DNA of 64,000 bases, from assembly GCA_030278955.1 (NCBI GenBank), contig JAOANR010000013.1, forward strand, positions 40,956,191 to 41,020,190, given 5' to 3'. Every line of letters starts with the position of its first letter. Within the stretch, counting starts at the first letter, position 1. This document shows, piece after piece, positions 21,645-32,613 of this stretch. A model generated the notes under the pieces. It had not been told where the DNA came from. It saw only the letters and a program-made list of their open reading frames with translations, and did not search any database. Origin of the DNA: Hygrophila difformis (taxonomy: Eukaryota; Streptophyta; Magnoliopsida; Lamiales; Acanthaceae). Position numbers and translations under genes: made by a program.

Positions 21645-23238
21645 ATGTCAGGCCACAATCAAGATCAGAAATTCGATAAACCAATATCATCCCAGGTCCA
21701 GGAGCACTCTCCACCGGCGGCGGCGGCGGAGGAGGAGGCCAAGAAATGGGGTACCCACGAAATGGGTGCGCCGGCGGCCCCAACTGTCCATCCCGACAAC
21801 CAGCAAGCCGCACAGTGGGCGGCACAGGGCCCCGCCCCGCACGCTTACCCAGCCCAGCAGCCTTACCTGGTGTACACCCCCGTGTCGAAGCCCGCCGACA
21901 ATCCTTTCGAATATGTCGTCAATATGTTCAATTCCTGGAGCCACAGGGCCGAAGAGATCGGCCGCAACGTCTGGCACAACTGTGAGTTCTCGATACAATT
22001 GATGCCGCCCCGCTAATTGATTGAACTTTTGTTCTGTATCGTCCACAGTATTTATTTACCTATTGGGTGATTGGTTCAGATCAATAGACAAACTACAATT
22101 GCCAATGCCTGGGAATGATTTAGGAGGGTGCATTGCATATAGAGTCTGAGATTTTTTTGGTTTGGGTATATTCCATTTAGTTTTTAGTGTTTAAAAATGG
22201 TATATGAATTTTAAAATGAATTCTTTTAAAAATAAAAATTATAACTATGCAAAATCTCTCCAAATTTCTACGGATTTTGTCAAGCAGTCAAACTCTACTG
22301 CACAAAATTAACTAAATTCTACGTGGAGTTCGTTTAATCAATTTATCCTATTTCAGTTGGATTACAAACATTCAGACAGGATTGATTGGTTGTGAACCCT
22401 ATTGAGGTCGTAAATTTGGGCTCAGGCTTTTATGTCTGAACTTGCCTGTTTGTGATCATAATTTCGAAATTAATAATAAAACATATACTGTGGTTGTTAA
22501 ACAAATCTTTATTTCGTGTATCTTTCATTGTTTTTCTGGTAAAAAGGACAGTTAAGATGTGAGGTTATTTAAAAGCTATTGATTTGGGTGTTGGAATGCT
22601 CTGTTGTGGTTTGGTTTGCAGTGAAAACAGGGGAATCAGTATCTGGCGCTGCGTGGGGGAAGGTTAATTTGACAGCCAAAGCCATAACCGAGGGCGGATT
22701 CGAGTCCCTTTTCAGGCAGATTTTCCCATCCGACGATCCGAATGAGAAGCTCAAGAAGACATTTGCCTGTTATCTTTCCACAACAACAGGCCCTGTCGCC
22801 GGCACGCTCTACCTCTCCACTGCTCGCCTGGCGTTCTGCAGCGATCGTCCCTTGTCTTTCAGAGCTCCATCTGGACAGGAAACGTGGAGCTACTACAAGG
22901 TACCAAGCGCATAAAATGCATAATACTATAAGAAAATTCATCACTAGTTTGAATATGACTTGGTAATAATAGTATTAGTTTGAACTAATTTGTGGTGTTG
23001 GCTATGAATTGAACAGGTGCTGATTCCATTGGGGAATATAGAGAATGTGATCCCGGTGATCATGAAAGAAACTCCCCCGGAGAAGTATATTCATGTGGTG
23101 ACGGTTGATGGGCACGAGTTTTGGTTCATGGGGTTCGTGAATTTTGAGAAGGCGTCGCACCATCTGTTGGAGAGTGTCTCTGATTTCAGGGCACAAAGGA
23201 ATAATGCGGAGGCTGTTGCGCCGGTGGTGAACCAGTGA
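21645..23238 (+). CDS. GER5: GEM-like protein 5 (GRAM domain), three exons
   Basis: Exons 21645-21981, 22622-22899 and 23017-23238; 278 aa; both introns are GT-AG and in frame. The first junction restores the family phrase NVWHNLKTG. Seen: a Pro/Ala-rich N-terminus (about residues 20-85); the conserved NPFEYVVNMFNSWSHRAEEIG (about 90-110); AAWGKVNLTAKAITEGGFES (about 120-140); and a GRAM domain from about 137 to 255 with VAGTLYLSTARLAFCSDRP and HEFWFMGFVNFEKA. GEM-related proteins are membrane/lipid-associated regulators. In Arabidopsis GER5 responds to ABA and stress, and GEM itself modulates GLABRA2 expression. The class is secure; GER5 over other GEM-like members is supported mainly by proximity to JAZ10, as in Arabidopsis. 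In exon 1, GC-rich shadow ORFs occur in other frames. Confidence 0.92.
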
Positions 23239-23560
23239 CCGGAGACTGCATTTGAATGTCTCTATAGTTGAGATAGTTCTATATAGGAGAGGATACTATT
23301 TGTTGTTTGATTTGTTCATTTTATGCATTGTAGTGATCATTTGATGTGCATTTTGAGATTATGTTTCCTGCTGTGTAGTTGAGACTTGAGATTGTTGAAT
23401 TTTCTTGTACTATTGTTTGTATGTTTTGTACTAATAAGAAGCTTCTAAATGATTTGGACATATGGGCAACGATCTGTGAGGGTTTTGTGTGTTTCTCCCT
23501 TTGGATATTTTATACACCACTTTTTTCCTCTCAATAGCTTCGTAACAAAAAAAAAAAAAA

Positions 23561-23591
<31 letters not shown>

Positions 23592-23761
23592 AAAACAAAT
23601 TATAATAATCAATTCTGGCTTAGTACATGGGTTCTTTGGGCTTCATGCGATTAATTCCGAGCCCAGTTGAGAACGGAGTTTGTTAACCCAAAGAAAAGCC
23701 CAAGTTGTGTTTTAAATAATATTCTAATAGAAGTAATAAAAATTAGGATGGCTTCATAAAC
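23239..23761 (+). other. GER5 3' UTR and downstream DNA
   Basis: The 3' UTR probably ends near the AATAAG at about 23433-23438. A long A-rich tract lies at 23549-23600. Confidence 0.5.
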
Positions 23762-23776
23762 AAAATTTCCCTTCCT

Positions 23777-24459
23777 TTTGATTTGGAAGAATAGGTGTAA
23801 TGAATTACACGGCAATGACGCTATTGCTTGGGATAAGCTCCACTGGTATGCATCGAGAACTTCCATCGAACACCTTGCGGGCAGGAGGGAGATGAACAAG
23901 ATTGGTGCTAAAAACTGGTTCACTGGCACAATCAAATGGACCAAACCCCCTAGTGGCTGGTTTAAAGCTAATAGTGATGCTAGCCTCTCTTCTGACTCTT
24001 GCAAAGCTGGTGGATTCGAATGGAGTTTGGATTGGTGGGATTCTCGCTCATGGGGATTTAATGCCAGTTGTTTTTGCGGAGGCCTGGGGTATTGTACTCT
24101 GTCTTCAGCTTGCTTGAGATTTGGGCATCAAAAATCTTATTGTGGAAGCTGACAATAAGGAAATCATTGATTTGTTGCTATCTGGGGATTTTGCTGAAGG
24201 CCCTCACATCAGGGTTATAGCGCAGCTTAAGGAAATGCTTAGTTGGAATTGGCAGCTTAAATTCATGCACATTTCTAGAGATTGTAATAAGACTGCTGAC
24301 TCTTTACTAGACATAGTACTTCTATCTTTGGGGTGGAGAGACTATGCAGACCCCCGGATTACATTTTGGATTCTTTAGCAAATGATCTTGCTGGTTCTTG
24401 TAATATTCTTCAATCTTTTGAATAAGAATGGCTATGGCCCTCCTTCTTCCCCAAAAAAA
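23777..24459 (+). mobile_element. 5'-truncated LINE with RNase H domain remnant
   Basis: Flanked by a 15-bp direct repeat AAAATTTCCCTTCCT (23762-23776, 24460-24474), with an A-run at the right end, as left by target-primed LINE insertion. It encodes, with a frameshift near 24020-24120, the 3' end of a plant LINE ORF2: WTKPPSGWFKANSDAS, then IKNLIVEADNKEIIDLL, then FMHISRDCNKTADSL. These match the RNase H-like domain of plant L1 elements. Confidence 0.88.
23778..24378 (+). pseudogene. LINE ORF2 RNase H-like fragment
   Basis: Two overlapping frames carry the domain: 23778-24020 (start WKNRCNELHG, GWFKANSDAS with the first catalytic-type Asp) and 24121-24378 (IVEADN with an Asp; ISRDCNKTADSL). 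A frameshift and the lack of the reverse transcriptase make it non-functional. Confidence 0.8.
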
Positions 24460-24474
24460 AAAATTTCCCTTCCT

Positions 24475-25044
24475 CTATTTTATTTTTTTTAACAATATTT
24501 GATTCGAAATAAATAGAAAAGTGCCTGATCTGACCCACCTGCAATATAAATGCGTATATTATGCCTATTGGTTATAAATAAATGAAATGTAAAGGCTGAT
24601 CATTCATTTGAAAAGCAAATTTTCTCATCTAATTAAAACGTGGAAGGTCAAATGTGACTTTATAATCCGTTAAAATGAGTCAACTCGATACTGTCGGTAA
24701 CATAAAATGCATTTTATGTGTGCGGAAAAAGATATGGAAATTCTTTCTTGAGTGAAATTTGAAGTCAAATTAATATGAAGAAAGTTAGATTGTAGATATA
24801 TACATATACTGTATACAAAGTACTCCGTATATTATACTGATACTGAAAAAAAAATGAAAAAAAAAATAATAAAATTCTGTGCACGCACTAATGAGTGTAT
24901 GTATACACACAGGTACAAGACTTGCTCAAAATTTTTGTGGGCCATTAAAGGAAACTATCTGAAAAGAAAGAATCATATTGCACGGCATATATAAAAACTA
25001 ATGGATCATGTCAACCTTAATGTGATGGAGTAGGATGTAACTTA
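24475..25044. other. Intergenic DNA
   Basis: AT-rich with A-runs at 24848-24869. No element ends or exons recognised. Confidence 0.5.
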
Positions 25045-25059
25045 TCAACATTCTTGATA

Positions 25060-25490
25060 GCTTGATATGATGAGCTTAATTGGGATTTTCTGGTGAACAG
25101 TTTTCTTGGATGTCGACAACAAAAATGCACACCACATAGTTGTTGTAGCTGGAACTATAGTTACCGGGAACGGGGAACGACCGGCCGTTCTTCGTACCGG
25201 AGCGATTCGTTTCAGAATACGAAACGAAATCGTACAAGATCGCCGATCCACGTTCCCGCAATGGAGGCTGAGGAGGTGTATTTTTTCTTTCAAGTTTCGC
25301 ACATAGTTCATGGTACCATAGTTGGTTGCGCACTTGCGCTTTCCATTATTAAGATTTCAAGAAACATGCCTGTTCAAAGAGGAAGCGGCGGTGGTAGAAG
25401 AAGACACGTAGAGAAAGAGAGAGAGAAAGGAATAAGATTTTGGATTGGGGTTTATGTGGGCTTGTTTTATATTTTAGTTTGAAATTGACC
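25060..25490 (-). pseudogene. Unrecognised gene-like fragment
   Basis: Base composition rises above the surroundings at 25150-25270. On the minus strand a leader-like CT-rich stretch (about 25400-25435) is followed by ORFs of 85 and 88 codons that overlap in different frames: one with LCAKLERKNTPPQPPL and RSFPVPGNYSSSYNNYVV, the other starting MNYVRNLKEKIHLL. I do not recognise a family. It could be a broken gene or retrocopy; splice joints were not established. Confidence 0.3.
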
Positions 25491-25912
25491 AGTCCAATAT
25501 AAAAATTTCGGGCTTTAGGCTTCTAATAGTATATACTTTGGGCTCCTTGCAATATGGTGGAAAACTTATGAAAGTAATAAATATAGCATTTCCTTGTCTT
25601 TTGCCAAAAAATTTAATTAAAATTCTTTATTACTTAGAACTATTTTAATATTTAGAAAAAAAAAATGATTTTATAAATCGTTCCCAATTCACTAAGACTA
25701 GCGTTCCACATTTCCGTTCTCGTTCACATGCATGAAACTCATACAAAAATCACAACCCAAGAATAAGGTATTAATAAAGTTCATTTTGTGGGTTGATCAT
25801 TAGTTTAACTAATAATAAGTAGTAGGAATTTAGTTATGAGCATATATAGTTGTTTGAAACTTGAAATGAAGGTATGAATGAGTGAGGTGCCGATGCATAC
25901 TCCTTGATAGGC
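25491..25912. other. Intergenic DNA
   Basis: Nothing recognised; AT-rich. Confidence 0.45.
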
Positions 25913-25913
25913 G

Positions 25914-26196
25914 CTCCCTCCGGTTTTTTTTTTATTATTATTTTTTTGATTGCTTCATTGGGATTTTTGTAACTGTTCATACACTCATTTTAACTTAAAG
26001 TTTTATTATAGTTATATAAGTTAGAATATACTCAAGTGAGATTTTGTTAGATTCTCTCGTCTTGTAGTTTTTAAATATCTAACTTTTAGATTTTTTTACT
26101 TATATCGAACTTGAGTTATTAATAGTTTAAAATTTACATTTGAACTGCATACACCGTGGGTCAGTAGCAATTTAAAAAAAAAAAAAATGGAGGGAG
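25914..26196. mobile_element. Stowaway-like MITE
   Basis: Ends CTCCCTCCGGTTTTTTTT and AAAAAATGGAGGGAG, TA at 26197-26198. The left flank is GCG rather than a clean TA. Core TTAGATTCTCTCGTCTTGTAG. Confidence 0.7.
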
Positions 26197-26459
26197 TACT
26201 GGATGAGTTATGGCCCATCATATTCATATGTGATGTGTGTGGGATTTATTGTGGCATGGTATATACTAGTAGATGATAAATGAAGTAACTTACAATACAA
26301 TGATGGGGGTAATGAGTGTAATGAGGAATGGATAGAAAGAAAGAATCCGACAGGGGAGTATGCAAAAAAGATGCCTGGTGTGAATGCGACAATGATAAAG
26401 CAGTGGACGAGACTGCAGATTCTCTCCTCCCCGTCCCCCCCTACCCCCATTAATTATTA

Positions 26460-26717
26460 CTCCTCCGTCCCATTTAACTTGTCTTGTTTGACTTGTGCAC
26501 ACAATCCAATGCACGTTTTCATCAGTTAATATCTCAAAATATATACAACAAAAAATTATGTAAAATATATATTCTAAAACTACATGATTATACGATTCTA
26601 ACAAGATCCAACTCGACTATTTTTTCCAAATGTATACTTGCAATAAAATCGAGTCAAAGTTGAACAATGAACAGTGTCAAAAAGTCAAACAGGACATGTT
26701 TGGTAGAACGGAGGGAG
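26460..26717. mobile_element. Stowaway-like MITE
   Basis: TA at 26458-26459 and 26718-26719; ends CTCCTCCGTCCCATTTAAC and AACGGAGGGAG. The interior core is in inverse orientation relative to most copies (ACTACATGATTATACGATTC). Confidence 0.85.
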
Positions 26718-26764
26718 TAAAATTAATTAATTACAATTATTACTTCCGCTACTACACACGCTCG

Positions 26765-27232
26765 CTTCGGTTTGGATAAGGTGCTGAATAAATGATACTT
26801 CCTCCGTTCTTTATTAATTGACACAGATTGACTTTTGTCACTGTTCATTTAGTAACTTTGACTCGACTTTTTAACACAATTATATAAGATAAATATAGTC
26901 AAGTGAGATCTTGTTGGATTCGTCTAATCGCATAGATTTAAAATATAAAATTTTCATAATTTTTACTTGTATGGAAATCGAGTTATTACGAATTGAAAAC
27001 GTGTATTGGATTGCATGAAATGTGGATCCGTGGCAATTAAAAAGGAACGGATGAAGTATTCAACAAGTAAAGATGTGCTGACCCACTAAGTTGTGTGTGC
27101 TATATATTAATAAGATAAGTGTGCTAGATATGTAATGAATTTTGACGGTATAAAAACACTCAACACATACAAAAATATTCATTCAACATGTACGAAACAC
27201 TAATTCAACACCCAAACCAGATCACTTTCTCA
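26765..27232. mobile_element. MITE family TTTGGTTTGGG/GTGCTGAAT, hosting a Stowaway-like copy
   Basis: A GGTTTGGATAAGGTGCTGAAT left part and a right part ending TTCAACACCCAAACCAGATC are separated by the Stowaway-like MITE at 26798-27056. A second copy of the right part lies at about 50140-50270 (AGCTCCCAAACCAAATC, AACACATACAAAA). Boundaries are approximate. Confidence 0.5.
26798..27056. mobile_element. Stowaway-like MITE (nested)
   Basis: TA at 26796-26797 and 27057-27058; ends CTTCCTCCGTTCTTTATTAATTG and AAAAAGGAACGGATGAAG. Core TTGGATTCGTCTAATCGCATAG. Confidence 0.85.
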
Positions 27233-27460
27233 ACTGACAAAACCCTCCTTCTAAAACAATCAACATTCAGGACAACCTTACTAGGTACTGATATCTTTGT
27301 TAGTTTTAAGTGAAATCTGTAAATTAAATGTGGGCTAGGGTAATTGGGTAAGGATAAGGAAAGACAATAGAATTAGTCAATTAGAAAGAAAGGTCCATGT
27401 CACGTTACCTGCTACTGTTATAGTGTGTGTTGGCCGTTGGGTCAGTGGGGGGAACTGGGG

Positions 27461-27665
27461 TAGGGGATGGCAAATGGGTTGGGTTGGGGTGAGGGTCCAT
27501 CAAGATTCAAGACCCAACTCGAGGCTCGGGTTCGATTTTGTTTTGATCTGACCATAAACTAAGATTTGGATGGGTTCTTGGTCCACTTTTATAATAATCA
27601 AAATCTGACCGAAGCTCGGATCTTACTTGATTTTTTGTTCTGACCCGGACTCATTGTCATATGTA
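27461..27665. mobile_element. Degenerate hAT-like MITE (GGGTCGG family)
   Basis: Begins TAGGGGATGGCAAATGGGT and ends GACTCATTGTCATATGTA, a diverged relative of the element at 1553-1771. Target duplication not resolved. Confidence 0.6.
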
Positions 27666-28299
27666 GGGTGGGGGTGGGGCTTCATTTATCCATCCATCCC
27701 TATCATCTTCCATCTGCCTCCTCTATCTGCACACTTCATTGTATTTGTAGTCCTTTTTCTCTGCACAAGATTCCTTTTTTCCTTTCTGCTTCTGCCACCC
27801 ATTCGTCTAAAGCGCACCTTTCCCTTGTTTCCATTCTATCTACTCCTCCTATTTTATTTATTAGTATTTATTTATTTATTCTGTATTATTCTTGCAATTT
27901 CATTCATATACAATACAATAATAACAATAATACAAATACTACTGTAGTACATATTCTTCCCCCACCAGTCCACCTATTATATTCTTTCAATCTCTCCCTC
28001 CCTCTGTGGCCTATGCTGTGGTACTACTCACTCACAATTCTGTCATTTCCCCTTTCTGTTTATTTCTTTCTTGTCCTCAAACTGGGACATATTACACATA
28101 CATACTTCTATCTGCAGCTTACACAGCCACCGCATTCATATTACTCATTAATTAACTAATTAAACTTCTGCTAATTAAGGTAATAATAATATAGATTAAA
28201 CAAGTTACAGATATACATGTATTACCTCTGCATGTATATAAATACTATCACTTGCAACACCTTAATTCATTTTATTTTCGTCAAATTCATTTTACTATG
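27666..28299. other. CT-rich intergenic DNA
   Basis: 27690-28050 is strongly pyrimidine-rich on the plus strand and stays open in two frames (106 and 163 codons). The products are low-complexity Leu/Ser/Phe/Tyr with no domain, so I do not call a gene. It could be an old promoter or leader region. Confidence 0.4.
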
Positions 28300-28301
28300 T
28301 A

Positions 28302-29111
28302 CTTCCTCCATTTTTTTTTATAATCTCTCAATTTTCATCATATTTTTAATCATTAATATTTCAAATTATATACAAGTGGAAAATTATAAAAATTTGATAT
28401 TCTAAAACTACAAGATTAGACAAATTTATTCGAACTTGGCTCGGTCAAAATTCGGTTCAAGCTCGACTCGAAATGGCTCGATTCGAGCTCGAGTTCGGCT
28501 CGTAACACTCATGATCTCAAGCCGAGCCAACTACTATTCGGCTCCGAAACTCGATGATAGGCTCGATTTATTATAAATATATTTATTTGTTAGTAAATAT
28601 AGAAATTTTATAAAATATTAAAAATATAAGTGTTATTATTGTTTATATCTTTTAATTTTTAAAATTATAAATATATTATTAATAAATATATATTTTTAAT
28701 ATTATTTAAATATGTAGATTAAATAATATATAATTAAATATATGCAATATATTAAATATAATTCCTTGTATAGATTATGTGAGAATGAAAATGATACTGT
28801 TTGAGCTCGGCTCGAATTCATCAAAGCTCGGTCAACGCTCGACTCGAAGTAGCTCGGTCAACGCTCAGCTCAGTCAAACCTCGGCTCGAATTTTTATGAG
28901 CTCAAGCCGAGCTTACCACTATTCGGGCTCGGCTCGGCTCATTTACACCCTTAGACAAATCCAACAGCATCTCACTTGACTATGGTTTATCTTATATATC
29001 TATGTTAAAAATTTGAATCAAAGATAATTAACAAATACTAGTACTTATTACAACTATGCAAATGGTAAGGTAATTAAAAAAAAAAAAAAAAAAAAAAAGA
29101 AAGAGGAGGAG
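28302..29111. mobile_element. Stowaway-like MITE split by an insertion
   Basis: TA at 28300-28301 and 29112-29113; ends CTTCCTCCATTTTTT and AAGAGGAGGAG. The family core is interrupted at TTAGACAAAT by the element at 28426-28950. An A-run of about 22 bases lies at 29077-29098. Confidence 0.8.
28426..28950. mobile_element. Non-autonomous element rich in GAGCTCGA/GGCTCGGC
   Basis: Inserted within the MITE with a perfect 10-bp duplication TTAGACAAAT (28416-28425, 28951-28960). Both ends are packed with CTCGGCTCGAA-type motifs in inverse orientation; the centre is almost pure AT. No clear terminal inverted repeat; superfamily uncertain (MULE or hAT). Confidence 0.8.
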
Positions 29112-29113
29112 TA

Positions 29114-29465
29114 TATGAGGTAAATTTATTCCTCATTGCTCTCTCGAATTTTAAACGTATATTGTAATAAAATGAATTTAGTACTCCGTATTAATTTAAG
29201 TTTTATTCCCAATCAAACGTATAAATAAATAATTTGACGTTGCACGATCCATAAAATACATGCTTTTAAACTAAAGTCAAATTTAATGATTAGAGTATAA
29301 TGTATTTTCTTAACATCTTTGATAATCTAAATAATTATGTAACCTCTCGACAGCAAGTTGCAATAATATTCTTCCAAATTTTAATATATCATTTCATAAT
29401 ATGTATAGGTTGTTTAATAAAAAAAATAAATAAAAATTAATATACCATTTTTATTTATAAAGTAA
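29114..29465. other. Intergenic DNA
   Basis: Nothing recognised. Confidence 0.45.
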
Positions 29466-29467
29466 TA

Positions 29468-29676
29468 CTCCCTCCATCCCAGCTCAAACGTCATGTTTGA
29501 CTCAATATTATTGTACCTATATATTTGAAGAAAAAAATAGTCGAGATCGGTCTTGTAATATATCTTTTACATAATTTTTACTTTTATATACTTTGAGATA
29601 TTAACGATTAAAAAAATATATATTGGATTATGTGCAGAAGTTAAACAGAACATTATATTTTAGTTGAGACAAGGAG
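29468..29676. mobile_element. Stowaway-like MITE, internally deleted
   Basis: TA at 29466-29467 and 29677-29678; ends CTCCCTCCATCCCAGC and AGACAAGGAG. Shorter than usual, with part of the core missing. Confidence 0.75.
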
Positions 29677-29769
29677 TATTCTCTTTGTCCATTCTGATGT
29701 ATTTGACTATTTTCACCACTTTCTTTTCGACTCAATGTTCAATAAATTCGTTTTAATGTTACTATCTTA

Positions 29770-29980
29770 GGCCCCGTTTGGAATAAGCGGTCCAAACGCT
29801 AAAAGCTCATTCCCAACTCTAAGAGATTCATATCTGTTTGTTTTTCCGGAAATACAAGATTTGGAATCGCTGATTTTCTCCACAAATCGTGATTTTGGGA
29901 ACTCTAATCTCTGAAGTCAAACTCTAATCTTTAAAACCAAACTCTAAACTCTAAAATCTATTTATTTACCAAACGAAGCA
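29770..29980. mobile_element. Tourist-like (PIF/Harbinger) MITE
   Basis: Begins GGCCCCGTTTGGAATAAG and ends TTTACCAAACGAAGCA, flanked by TTA (29767-29769, 29981-29983). It interrupts an older Stowaway-like copy that seems to start near 29680 (CTTTGTCCATTCTGATG). Confidence 0.8.
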
Positions 29981-30200
29981 TTAAAATGTGTATAAAAAAA
30001 TTATATAAATTAGTATATTCTAAAATTATGGGACTAGATGAATTTAAATGGTCAAGTTATTTTCTATCATTATATAAAGCTTGTAATAAAATTGAGTAAA
30101 AATTAGAACACTTCCACTTTTCGGAACAATTAAGTGATTTTCTTGCAAGATTGGAAACCTAAACTCTGATATTAATTTATAAATATATCTATAAAAAATA

Positions 30201-30463
30201 CTCTCTCCATTTTTTGAATATGTTCATGATTTTTGCATTTCACCCAATCCAATACATTTTTTTAGTGATTAATATCTCAAAATTGTATGCAAGTAAACAT
30301 TATAAAAATTTAGTATTAAAGAACTACTCATTTGATTAGACAAATCTAACATATCGCTTGACTATATTTTACTTATATAACTGTATTAAAAAAAATTGAA
30401 TCAAAGTTATTCAACGAATATATCAATCATGCAAATGATAAACATATAGAAAATCGGAAGGAG
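30201..30463. mobile_element. Stowaway-like MITE
   Basis: TA at 30199-30200 and 30464-30465; ends CTCTCTCCATTTTTTGAA and AAAATCGGAAGGAG. Core GATTAGACAAATCTAACATATC. Confidence 0.75.
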
Positions 30464-31176
30464 TATAAAACAAGGGGAACTGTTAAGACAAAATAATGAC
30501 ATTTTCTAAACTTTTGGGGTCAAAATGAAATCTTACCAAAACTATTGGGGTCCCAAATAAGATTTTTGAAAACAAAATGGACCTTAGCTTAGGGCAATTT
30601 TTTGACCAAAAGAATGAGATTTGCTCTCAATATATAAACATACTATAAATACACGTATATATAACCTTTTTTTTTTTTTTCCTTCTGCTATATTAATATA
30701 TGCATACGCAAGTAAAACACCCAAGCTTGTGACTCTTTTAAAGTTTCAAGATTGTCTCTCTGCTATATCCTATCCTTTTTCCTGTTTTTTAGTTCAAACT
30801 TTGTCCGCTTTTACTTACTTTATTATGCGTATTTTAATCCATGGAATGGAACTACAAAATACTCTCAATTTCTCATAAATTAATTAAGGAGAAAAGAAAA
30901 AAGGTTTGAGTATACGAAACAAACAAACCAAAAAAAAATAATGCATGAAAAAACAAGTTCAATCAATCCCCACAAAAGCAAAATGCAGCAGAAGCATAAT
31001 AAAATCTAAACAAACCATGAACAAAAATTAACAAGAAGAAGAAACAGAAAATAAAAATAAAATAGTAACAAGAATCTTGATTCTTTACGTCTCTCATATC
31101 AGAAACACCCAATCAATCCGCCAACAGACTAAAGAATAAACATAAAAAATTTAAACCCAAAAAAAGAAGAAGAAAG

Positions 31177-31211
<35 letters not shown>

Positions 31212-31252
31212 ATTCCATCAAAAAATGAAAAAAAAAATAAAAGGAACCAGAT
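30464..31252. other. Region downstream of CFL1
   Basis: Holds the 3' UTR of the minus-strand CFL1 gene at its right side. An (ATA)n microsatellite lies at about 31179-31208. An ORF at 30621-30878 has no domain. Confidence 0.45.
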
Positions 31253-32200
31253 TCACGAAGAAGACGAGCCATTTCCGGATCGATCGAAGTGCAGAAGCTG
31301 GCCGCAGCATTTGGGGCAAATTTCAAGCTGTTTCGGCACCATGTAGTACATCAAGCAGCTCTTGCACCCCGCCACCACCAGCACGCTGCTGCTGCTGCTG
31401 CTGCTCGATGAATTTTGATTCTCGTGTTCATCTTTCTCTTCGTAGTAATCGTAATTGTTCGAATTGCTGTTGTTGTTGTTGCTGTTGTTGTTGTTGCCGC
31501 TCCATTGCTCTCTCGACGATGAAGGAGATGATTCCGAGCTCGAATCCTCGCTGTCGTATGAGCTGCAGTCGTCGTCGTCGTCGTCGTTCTCGTCGGAGTA
31601 GTAGTCTCCTCCCCGGCCGTTCCCCGCGGCGGAGCTCCGTGGATCCTCGGTGGCGCGCATCCCCGTCCTCCAATTTATGTAGTAGATTTCACCAGTCTGC
31701 CAATTAGTCATTTCAGCTTGTTAAAAATCCAATCTTGGCACGGAAATTGAAAAGGAAACTGTAAATTGGGGCAATAAATAAGCCCCCATTAAAGAAGATG
31801 GAGAGTAATGCAAGATCTGTTAAGGTTTTGGAGCATTAAATGCAGAACACCCAAAAAAAAAAACCCTACTAAAAAGAAACGCCAAAAGAAAGAAAAGAAA
31901 AAAAAAAAAAAGGGGGCACAGAAAGGAACATGAGTACATGATGATAATGAAAGCGATCTTGAAAAATTATCCCTTTGTCTCTATTACCTTTAAATCGAGG
32001 CATTGCTCCCAATGGAAAGGTAAGGAGCCCTGAGAATTGAGTTCCAGGTCGGCCTCCGGCGGCGGATTCACGGCTGACTCGGAATCGGAGGCGTCTCCTC
32101 CTCCTCCTCCGCCGGCATCGCCGTGTTGGTTGTTGAGGGAACAGTTCTGAAGAGATCTCTCTAGGGAAGCAGTGATTGTGGCCATGTTTGGAGTTGCCAT
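31253..32200 (-). CDS. CFL1: CURLY FLAG LEAF 1-like WW-domain protein, two exons
   Basis: Exons (minus): 31988-32200 and 31253-31696; 218 aa; GT-AG intron in phase 0. Known role: CFL1 in rice and Arabidopsis dampens cuticle formation, AtCFL1 by binding the HD-ZIP IV factor HDG1. Seen: a Gly run (about 30-35); an atypical WW domain (about 59-92) with LPFHWEQ (W64), EIYYINW and EDP (P90), the second Trp of a canonical WW domain being absent; then long low-complexity Asp, Ser and Asn tracts (about 110-180); and a C-terminal block with CKSCLMYYMVPK and CPKCCGQLLHFD whose CxxC pairs could bind metal. Trinucleotide runs encode the tracts and give false ORFs on the opposite strand. Start chosen at the first ATG; a second Met is at residue 6. 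Confidence 0.9.
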
Positions 32201-32611
32201 AATCCCCTCCAGCTGCTCCCCACCCCACCTGATGAAATCTTGAAACTAATTTACAAACGCAGGAAATAAAAATCCCTAAAAATCCCAACGAATTTTGCCA
32301 AACTTATTAGTCAGAGCTAAAAATGGTACATGAATCTGGAAATAAATTTATGGGAAAGGAAATTTGGGAGAGGAGATTGAAGAAGAAGGTGGAGGACAAA
32401 TTTTTTTAAAAAAAAATAAAAAAACAAAGAGGGTGGATTTGGAAGAAAGAATAAACCAAAAGCAACGGAATTTGTGGCTTTAAGAGGCAAAAATCATATT
32501 GCTGAGAATAATTTTTATTTTCGGGGACCTGCGCGTTGAGATACCCACCTACGTGACCCTCCTCGGCCCTCCCGGCCCGAACCCATACAAATCCAATTGG
32601 ATCTTGAATGT
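32201..32611 (-). promoter_or_regulatory. CFL1 leader and promoter region
   Basis: Upstream of the CFL1 start codon. No clear TATA box was picked out. The minus-strand ORFs extending upstream (31869-32288, 32406-32657) show no family features. Confidence 0.35.
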
Positions 32612-32613
32612 TA

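Noticed and set aside
21687..22046. Minus- and other-frame ORFs over GER5 exon 1
   Set aside because: GC-rich shadow frames; the plus-strand frame joins exactly with conserved exons 2 and 3.
27627..28159. Two long plus-strand ORFs (106 and 163 codons)
   Set aside because: Low-complexity products of a pyrimidine-rich tract with overlapping frames and no conserved motif.
31225..31707. Plus-strand 160-codon ORF rich in Cys and Ser
   Set aside because: It is antisense to the CFL1 second exon and arises from trinucleotide runs.
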